From NCBI GenBank assembly GCA_016793565.1, contig JAEUMA010000417.1:1-7909 (forward strand): a DNA stretch of 7,909 nucleotides, given 5' to 3'. Shown here piece by piece: positions 1 through 4,880 of this stretch. Positions within the stretch are counted from its first letter, which is position 1. Each line of letters begins with the position of its first letter. Under the pieces are notes generated by a model. The model had not been told where the DNA came from. It saw nothing but the letters and a program-made list of their open reading frames with translations, and searched no databases. This stretch comes from Rhizobiaceae bacterium (lineage in GTDB: Bacteria > Pseudomonadota > Alphaproteobacteria > Rhizobiales > Rhizobiaceae). The translations under genes and the position numbers were made by a program.

Positions 1-723
1 CTTGCGTGCGGGCTTGGCCGGCGCATCGCTCTCAGCCTTGGATTTGGCCGGCTTTGCCTTGGGTTTGGCCGCTGCTGCCGGCTTGTCGGCGACGTTTGCC
101 TTGGTGGCCTTGGGTGCGCGCTTGGCAGCGACGGCCACTGCAGCGGCAGCCGGCACTCCGACGGCCGCGGCGGTCAGAGGCAAGGAAGGCGTGGTGCTCG
201 GAACGACGATCGGCGTGGCCGATTCCGCGGCGCTGACCGACGGCGGCGTGGGCTCAGATGCGGATGTCTCGGCTGCGGGGGCGGAGCCGTCGACCGGAAA
301 GAGCGGCAGCTCGTCCGGCATGGCCACCGGCCCTTCCACGCCCGGCATGCCCGTCGCCCCGTTCTTCAGCGGGTCGGCGGTGTGCACGTCGGCGGGCGGG
401 CTGACCTCGGCCGGCTTTGGCTTCATCGCCGCATCAACCCCGGCGCGAATGTCCGCGGCGGCCTTCTCGAACGGATTGATGTGCTTGCGAATCTCGTTGG
501 CTGGGTTGAGCCCACGGATCTCGTCGACCGACTTCTTGACGTCGTCGAGCTCGGCTTCCTTGAGCGCCTCGTTGAACTGCTTCTGGAAGTCGCTGGCCAT
601 GCCGCGCATCTTCGACGTCATGCGGCCGAAGGTGCGCAGCATGCGCGGCAAATCCTTCGGGCCGACGACCACGATCATGACGACCGCGATCACCAGCATC
701 TCGGTCCAGCCGACTTCGAACAT
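1..723 (-). CDS. tatB: Sec-independent (twin-arginine) translocase subunit TatB, 3' end beyond the window
   Basis: TatB works with TatC as the receptor for twin-arginine signal peptides in the inner membrane, so that folded proteins can be exported. The ATG at 723-721 opens a frame of 241 codons that reaches base 1 with no stop, so the C-terminus is missing. Residues 1-20 form the single N-terminal membrane helix, with the family's Glu8 and the Gly21-Pro22 hinge in the same places as in E. coli TatB. An amphipathic and charged helical region follows to about residue 100. From about 101 onward the protein is a Pro/Ala-rich low-complexity tail, strongly basic from residue 201 (13 Lys/Arg in 41 residues). 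It is already longer than E. coli TatB (171 aa); alphaproteobacterial TatB proteins often have such tails. The start lies 33 bases after the tatA stop, with only a weak ribosome site. TatB is distinguished from TatA by Glu8, the GP hinge and gene order. tatC is expected just outside the left edge. Confidence 0.95.
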   Translation of the reverse strand, partial: MFEVGWTEMLVIAVVMIVVVGPKDLPRMLRTFGRMTSKMRGMASDFQKQFNEALKEAELDDVKKSVDEIRGLNPANEIRKHINPFEKAAADIRAGVDAAMKPKPAEVSPPADVHTADPLKNGATGMPGVEGPVAMPDELPLFPVDGSAPAAETSASEPTPPSVSAAESATPIVVPSTTPSLPLTAAAVGVPAAAAVAVAAKRAPKATKANVADKPAAAAKPKAKPAKSKAESDAPAKPARK

Positions 724-756
724 CTTTCAATCCAATCCGCGGCTGCGGCGACGGTG

Positions 757-993
757 TCAGCTCTTGCTGGTCTTCTCGCCGGCGCGCGCGACGGTCTCGT
801 CGGCCCTGTGCTCTACGGTACGCGTGTCCACCGGCTTGACGTCGTCGGCCGCGTCTTCTTCGGACATGCCCTTCTTGAAGCTCTTGATGCCCTTGGCCAT
901 GTCGCCCATCAGCTCGGGAATCTTGCCGCGCCCGAACAGCAGCAGCACGACTACCAGCACGATCAGCCAGTGCCATATCGAAAACGAACCCAT
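757..993 (-). CDS. tatA: Sec-independent (twin-arginine) translocase pore-forming subunit TatA
   Basis: TatA oligomerises in the inner membrane to form the conduit used by TatBC-bound folded substrates. The 78-residue protein has the family's usual compact layout. A polar residue (His8) sits early in the membrane helix, the helix spans about residues 4-20, and the hallmark Phe20-Gly21 hinge follows. An amphipathic helix comes next (about 24-42, including a FKKG motif), then a short acidic and polar tail. The ATG at 993-991 is supported by a purine-rich AGAGAG at 1005-1000, six bases upstream. It lies 36 bases after the ABC ATPase stop and 33 bases before tatB, so it is probably co-transcribed with both. 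The TatA (rather than TatE or TatB) assignment rests on the FG motif, the length and the position immediately before tatB. Confidence 0.97.
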   Translation of the reverse strand: MGSFSIWHWLIVLVVVLLLFGRGKIPELMGDMAKGIKSFKKGMSEEDAADDVKPVDTRTVEHRADETVARAGEKTSKS

Positions 994-1029
994 TGAGTAC
1001 TCTCTTTCGAAGATCTCGTTTAGAACGAT

Positions 1030-2136
1030 CTATGCGTTTTTGCCGCCAGTTTCAAACACTAGTGCGTCATCACGGCGAAGAGTGATCCAAATGTCGCGGA
1101 CGCCAGGCCGCAGGCGCCCGCATCGGAACTGCGCGCGGACCGGCGTTTCGGCGCCCTGAACCGCCATTTCCACGATTTCGATAACGCCCAGGAAGCGGCG
1201 GGACAAAATGCGCGCCTGAACTTCGCCGGTATCCTCGCTGACCTCGAAGCCGGCCAGGCGCACCGCCAGCGTGGCGGTCCCGCCATCGGCGATACCCGGC
1301 GCGGCCACCGCGCCGAGCGGCGTGTGCATCCTGCTGTCGGCGACACGCCCTTCGAACGTGTTCAGCTCTGAAAAGAAGCCGGCAGCAAAAAGGCTTACAG
1401 GCTGTTCATAAAGCTCTTCGGCAGTTCCGGCCTGGACGAGTTCGCCGCGATTGAGCAGAGCGATGCGGTCGCCCATGCGCATGGCTTCCTCGGCGTCGTG
1501 CGTCACCACGATCGCTGTCGCCCTGCTCTGCCGCAGGATGTCGAGCGTCTCGGCGCGAACAGAATCGCGCAGCCGTGAGTCCAGTCCCGAGAACGGCTCA
1601 TCCATTAGGAGCACCGCCGGCCGGGGCGCCAGCGCGCGCGCCAGGGCCACGCGCTGCTGTTCGCCGCCGGAAAGAACGTGCGGAAAGGCGGAAGCATAGT
1701 GGGACAGGCCGACGCGCGAAAGCGCGATCATCGCTTCCTTGTTCGCCTCCTCCCGCGACAGCGCGGTCAGGCCGAAGCGGACGTTCTCCAAGATGGACAG
1801 ATGCGGAAAAAGCGCGAAATCCTGAAACATCAGCCCTATGGAGCGCTGTTCGGGCGGCAGGAATACGGATGGTCCGGCGATCTCGCGGCCGTTGAGCAGA
1901 ACGCGGCCGCTGCTCTGCGACTCTATTCCCGCGGCGATCCTGAGCAAGGTTGTTTTGCCGGAGCCGGACGGCCCGAGCAGGCACAGCACCTCGCCCGGCT
2001 CCGCCACGAGTGAGACGTCCCTGAGCGTATGCGTCTTGCCGCCGAAGCTGTGCGACACGCGCTCGAACGCCAGGCGGGCGGCGAATGTAACCCCCGCCGT
2101 AACCCGAGGCGCGGCCTTGCCGGTGCTCTCAATCAA
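1030..2136 (-). CDS. ABC transporter ATP-binding protein, FbpC/PotA-type (substrate unknown)
   Basis: This is a 368-residue nucleotide-binding subunit of an import-type ABC transporter; it would hydrolyse ATP on the cytoplasmic face to drive a permease. All catalytic motifs are intact: Walker A GPSGSGKTT at 55-63, Q-loop Gln105, signature LSGGEQQR at 155-162, Walker B LLMDEP at 176-181, D-loop SGLD at 183-186 and switch His213. Residues from about 258 to 365 look like a C-terminal TOBE-type regulatory domain. The run PPEQRSIGLMFQDFALFPHL (94-113) resembles the ferric-iron (FbpC) and polyamine (PotA) groups, but the substrate cannot be read from the ATPase. The start is TTG at 2136-2134, preceded by GGAG at 2150-2147. 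The only in-frame alternative nearby, a GTG at residue 27, would cut into the first beta-strand. No permease or binding-protein gene is visible. The gene sits 33 bases after scpB and 36 bases before tatA, so it probably shares their transcript. Confidence 0.9.
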   Translation of the reverse strand: MIESTGKAAPRVTAGVTFAARLAFERVSHSFGGKTHTLRDVSLVAEPGEVLCLLGPSGSGKTTLLRIAAGIESQSSGRVLLNGREIAGPSVFLPPEQRSIGLMFQDFALFPHLSILENVRFGLTALSREEANKEAMIALSRVGLSHYASAFPHVLSGGEQQRVALARALAPRPAVLLMDEPFSGLDSRLRDSVRAETLDILRQSRATAIVVTHDAEEAMRMGDRIALLNRGELVQAGTAEELYEQPVSLFAAGFFSELNTFEGRVADSRMHTPLGAVAAPGIADGGTATLAVRLAGFEVSEDTGEVQARILSRRFLGVIEIVEMAVQGAETPVRAQFRCGRLRPGVRDIWITLRRDDALVFETGGKNA

Positions 2137-2146
2137 CGTTCTGCCG

Positions 2147-2150
2147 CTCC
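2147..2150 (-). promoter_or_regulatory. Ribosome-binding site supporting the TTG start of the ABC ATPase gene
   Basis: GGAG on the minus strand lies 10 bases before the TTG at 2136. The preceding in-frame stop is the scpB TGA (2172-2170), and no ATG or GTG lies between that stop and the TTG. This Shine-Dalgarno-like site therefore decides the start. The spacing is slightly long and the site is short, so translation may be modest. Confidence 0.55.
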
Positions 2151-2169
2151 AAGCCGTTACCCGGCTTGG

Positions 2170-2904
2170 TCAATCATCGGTGGCGCGGGGTGTCAACAGG
2201 CCGAGTTCCTCGAGATCGACATCTGTGAAAGGATCCTCGTCCTCCGTCAGCGCGTCCGGATCGGCCGGCGGCTGTGGCATCGCGAAGCCCGCCGGCATGC
2301 GGATCGACAGCAGGCCGGCGCCCTTCAGTTCGTCCAGTCCGGGCAGGTCGCGGATTTCCTCCAGCCCGAAATGATCCAGGAAACGGTCGGTCGTGCCGTA
2401 TGTGACTGGCCGGCCAGGCGTCTTGCGCCGGCCGCGCATGCGGACCCACTCCGTCTCCAGGAGCGTGTCCAGCGTGCCCTTGGAGGTCTCGACGCCGCGG
2501 ATTTCCTCGATCTCCGCCCGCGTGACGGGCTGGTGGTAGGCCACGATCGCCAGAACCTCCAGCGCCGCGCGGGAGAGCTTCTTTTGCTGCACGGAGTTGC
2601 GGCTCATCAGGAAGGCCAGATCGCCCGCGGTGCGGAAAGCCCAGGCGTCACCGACCTTGATCAGATTGACGCCGCGACGCGAATAGAATTCCCGCAGGTC
2701 CTCCATGATCTCCGCGACGTCGATGCCTTCCGGCAGTCGCGCCGCGATCTGGCTTTCAGACACGGGCTCCGCGCTGGCGAAGACGATTGCCTCTGCCATG
2801 CGCGCAGCTTCTGCGAAATGCAGCCGCTCGACCGGGTTCTTCGCCCGCCCGGCGTCCTCGGTGTGGGCGAACGGCAGGATCGCCGCGCCGCGCGTCTCGC
2901 TCAT
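2170..2904 (-). CDS. scpB: Segregation and condensation protein ScpB
   Basis: ScpB dimers bind the ScpA kleisin within the SMC-ScpAB complex, which organises and separates newly replicated chromosomes. The 244-residue protein shows tandem winged-helix domains. The first lies at about 29-100 (EAIVFASAEPVS at 38-49 is the family-typical opening). The second contains LEVLAIVAYHQPVTRAEIEE at 115-134, and GRPVTYGTTDRFLDHFGL at 164-181 is a strongly conserved ScpB block. An acidic tail of about 30 residues follows (about 211-244). The ATG at 2904-2902 overlaps the scpA stop as ATGA, and GAGGT at 2915-2911 sits six bases upstream. The frame is open further upstream inside scpA, but that sequence is unlike ScpB, so the shorter start is preferred. 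Translational coupling to scpA fits the need for matched amounts of the two partners. Confidence 0.96.
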   Translation of the reverse strand: MSETRGAAILPFAHTEDAGRAKNPVERLHFAEAARMAEAIVFASAEPVSESQIAARLPEGIDVAEIMEDLREFYSRRGVNLIKVGDAWAFRTAGDLAFLMSRNSVQQKKLSRAALEVLAIVAYHQPVTRAEIEEIRGVETSKGTLDTLLETEWVRMRGRRKTPGRPVTYGTTDRFLDHFGLEEIRDLPGLDELKGAGLLSIRMPAGFAMPQPPADPDALTEDEDPFTDVDLEELGLLTPRATDD

Positions 2905-3746
2905 GGGCGTACCTCGGTGATTTTCGCGCGGCTGCGCATATAGAGCGGGGCGAGCGGCTTTTCCTGCCGAACCTCCAGGCGCCCTTCCCTGACCAGTTCC
3001 AGGCTGGCGGCGAAGGAGCTCGCAATCGCCGTCGGGCGCTCCTCGGGCGCGGTCAGATATTCGATCAGGTAGGAATCGAGTGCGGTCCAGTCGCGCAATT
3101 CGCCGACGAAGCGCATCAGCACCGCGCGCGCATCCTTGAGCGACCATACGGTCCGCCGGGCGATCTGCACATTGGTGATCGAGGTGCGCTGGCGCTGCGA
3201 CGCGTAGGCCGTCAGCAGATCGTAGAGCGATGCGCTCCACAAATTGCGCTTCTCGACGATCACCGTTTCAGGCATGCCGCGCGCGAAGACGTCCCGTCCG
3301 AGCCGGTTGCGGTTGACGAGCCTCGCGGCGGCGTCGCGGATCGCCTCCAGCCGCTTCAGGCGGAACTGCAGCACGGCCGCCATTTCCTCGCCAGACTCGC
3401 CATCTTCCTCGTTCTGCTTGGGAATCAGCAGTTTCGACTTCAGAAAGGCGAGCCATGCGGCCATCACCAGATAGTCTGCCGCCAGTTCGATGCGCATCGC
3501 CCGCACCCGCTCGATGAAGGCGAGGTACTGCTCCGCCAGCGCCAGCACCGAGATATGCGTGAGATCGACCTTCTGGTTGCGCGCAAGGTGCAGAAGGAGA
3601 TCGAGCGGGCCTTCGAAGCCGTCGACATCCACTACCAGCGACGGGTCGCCGGTGGCGCGGTCGTCCTGCTCCTCGGCCCACAGCCGGTCCATCGGCACCG
3701 GCTTGCCCGGCGGCGGGGCGTCAGCCTCTGCGGTCGCGGCGGTCAT
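2901..3746 (-). CDS. scpA: Segregation and condensation protein ScpA (kleisin)
   Basis: ScpA is the kleisin that bridges the SMC ATPase heads and binds ScpB; it acts on the nucleoid. With the ATG at 3746-3744 the protein has 281 residues, close to the usual length. The N-terminal SMC-binding signature FEGPLDLLLHL is at 44-54. The helical segment DYLVMAAWLAFLKSKLLIP at 91-109 is the other classic ScpA block. A C-terminal winged-helix segment, LELVREGRLEVRQEKPLAPL, begins at about 249. The start codon is one base after the nagZ stop (TGAGATG), which suggests re-initiation after nagZ. A TTG six codons upstream (3764) would overlap nagZ and is a less likely start. No strong ribosome site is seen. 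The first ~35 residues are Ala/Pro-rich and less conserved. The stop overlaps the scpB start. Confidence 0.96.
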   Translation of the reverse strand: MTAATAEADAPPPGKPVPMDRLWAEEQDDRATGDPSLVVDVDGFEGPLDLLLHLARNQKVDLTHISVLALAEQYLAFIERVRAMRIELAADYLVMAAWLAFLKSKLLIPKQNEEDGESGEEMAAVLQFRLKRLEAIRDAAARLVNRNRLGRDVFARGMPETVIVEKRNLWSASLYDLLTAYASQRQRTSITNVQIARRTVWSLKDARAVLMRFVGELRDWTALDSYLIEYLTAPEERPTAIASSFAASLELVREGRLEVRQEKPLAPLYMRSRAKITEVRP

Positions 3747-3747
3747 C

Positions 3748-4767
3748 TCAGGCAACCGCTTCAAAGAAGGTCGCGAATTCCTCGCGCACGCTGGCTTCCT
3801 CGACCGCGTCGATGCGCCGGCCGATCTCTAGCGCGCGCTCGGCACGCGCCAGAGCCATACCTGCGAGCGGCGACGTGCCGGCGGCGATCCCCGCCATTTC
3901 CTCCATCACGCCGTTGCAGTGCAGGACGATGTCGACCCCGGCGCCGAGGATCCGTTCGGCTTTGGTCCGGAAATCGCCCGACAGCGCCTTCATCGACGTG
4001 TCGTCGCTGATCAGCAGCCCGTCGAAGCCGATTTCGCCGCGCACGATGTCGCGCACTACCTTCGCTGAGGTCGTGCCCGGGTTGTCGCGGTCCACCGCCG
4101 AGTAGACCACGTGCGCGGTCATCGCCATGGGCAGGTCGGCCAGCGCCTTGAACGGCGCGAAATCGTGACGGCGGAGGTCTTCGAGCGACGTCTCCACGAC
4201 CGGCAGTTCCAGATGCGTATCGGCGAACGCCCGGCCATGGCCGGGAATATGCTTCATCACCGGCAAGACACCGCCGGAGAGCAGCCCTTCGGCCGAGGCG
4301 CGGCCCAGCGCCGTCACGCTATCCGGATCCTTTCCGTAGGCGCGCGTGCCGATCACGTCATTGGCCCCTTCGACGGGAACGTCGAGCACCGGCAGGCAGT
4401 CGGCCGTGATGTCGAAGCGCGCGAGGTCGAACGCATGCAGCCGCGCCATCAGCCAGGCTGCGCGCAGACCGGCCTCGCGATCCTGCCGGTAGAGCGCGCC
4501 GAGCGCGGCGCCGGCCGGATAGTTCGGCGCGATCGGCGGACGCAGACGCTGCACGCGCCCGCCCTCCTGGTCGATGAAAACCGGCGCATCAGGCCGTCGG
4601 ACCGCCTCGCGCATCGATGCCACGAGATCCGTGATCTGTTGCGGCTCGCCGATGTTGCGGGCGAACAGGATGAAGCCCCAGGGGCGTTCGTCGCCGTAGA
4701 AGCGGATTTCGTCGGGTGTCAGCGCCTTGCCGACGCAACCCAGGATCATGGCTTTTGATTCGCTCAT
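3748..4767 (-). CDS. nagZ: Beta-N-acetylhexosaminidase NagZ (glycoside hydrolase family 3)
   Basis: NagZ removes N-acetylglucosamine from GlcNAc-1,6-anhydromuropeptides in the cytoplasm during peptidoglycan recycling, and in some bacteria its product signals beta-lactamase induction. The 339-residue single-domain GH3 barrel matches the family length. Visible motifs are IDQEGGRVQRL at 65-75 and KHIPGHG at 172-178, followed by the catalytic Asp183-Thr-His185 dyad. The nucleophile motif SDD has Asp255 as the expected nucleophile. There is no signal peptide, consistent with a cytoplasmic enzyme. I chose the ATG at 4767. The frame stays open for 54 more codons towards 4929, but that extension is Arg-rich, unlike NagZ, and runs through the hairpin and the end of the upstream gene. 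The ribosome site is weak (AGG just before the start). The gene follows the SPOR gene by 113 bases and abuts scpA. Pairing with a SPOR-domain gene makes sense, as both deal with peptidoglycan. Confidence 0.96.
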   Translation of the reverse strand: MSESKAMILGCVGKALTPDEIRFYGDERPWGFILFARNIGEPQQITDLVASMREAVRRPDAPVFIDQEGGRVQRLRPPIAPNYPAGAALGALYRQDREAGLRAAWLMARLHAFDLARFDITADCLPVLDVPVEGANDVIGTRAYGKDPDSVTALGRASAEGLLSGGVLPVMKHIPGHGRAFADTHLELPVVETSLEDLRRHDFAPFKALADLPMAMTAHVVYSAVDRDNPGTTSAKVVRDIVRGEIGFDGLLISDDTSMKALSGDFRTKAERILGAGVDIVLHCNGVMEEMAGIAAGTSPLAGMALARAERALEIGRRIDAVEEASVREEFATFFEAVA

Positions 4768-4832
4768 GAGCCTGATTCTAGTCGATTGCCCCGCCGAACG
4801 GGAGGCTGCAAGATCGTTTGGCCACAACGACA

Positions 4833-4858
4833 AACAGCGCCGCGGTCGCGGCGCTGTT
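4833..4858 (-). terminator. GC-rich perfect hairpin, probable weak or partial rho-independent terminator after the SPOR gene
   Basis: An 11-bp perfect stem (AACAGCGCCGC pairing with GCGGCGCTGTT) encloses a 4-base loop, 23 bases past the SPOR-gene stop. Read on the minus strand, the stem ends in TT and is followed by TGTCGTTGTGG, a T-rich but interrupted run. That is poorer than a canonical terminator, so it may only attenuate read-through into nagZ. On the plus strand nothing U-rich follows, so minus-strand action is the better reading. Confidence 0.6.
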
Positions 4859-4880
4859 CGAAACTTCGCAGGAAGGTGGC

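Noticed and set aside
724..756. Small inverted repeat (CCGC-AGCC-GCGG) between tatA and tatB
   Set aside because: The stem is only four base pairs with no U-run. A terminator inside the tat operon is unlikely.
2..1159. Long plus-strand open frame (385 codons) across the tat genes
   Set aside because: It is antisense to tatB, tatA and the end of the ABC gene, which have unmistakable motifs. The predicted product is Ala/Ser-rich with no recognisable domain, as expected from the codon bias of high-GC DNA.
2905..3240. Possible 112-residue N-terminal extension of ScpB
   Set aside because: It is an out-of-frame reading of scpA. The ATGA overlap with GAGGT upstream marks a better start at 2904.
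2029..4010. Overlapping plus-strand open frames of about 300 and 400 codons opposite scpA, scpB and nagZ
   Set aside because: They are Arg/Ala/Gln-rich mirror translations of clearly real minus-strand genes, with no motif of their own.
4111..4758. Plus-strand 215-codon open frame opposite nagZ
   Set aside because: It lies wholly inside nagZ, is rich in Arg, Gly and His, and shows no domain.
4775..4832. Promoter for nagZ just downstream of the hairpin
   Set aside because: A TAGAAT close to the start and a TTGCAG upstream were considered, but the spacing is about 25 bases. No other pair fits.
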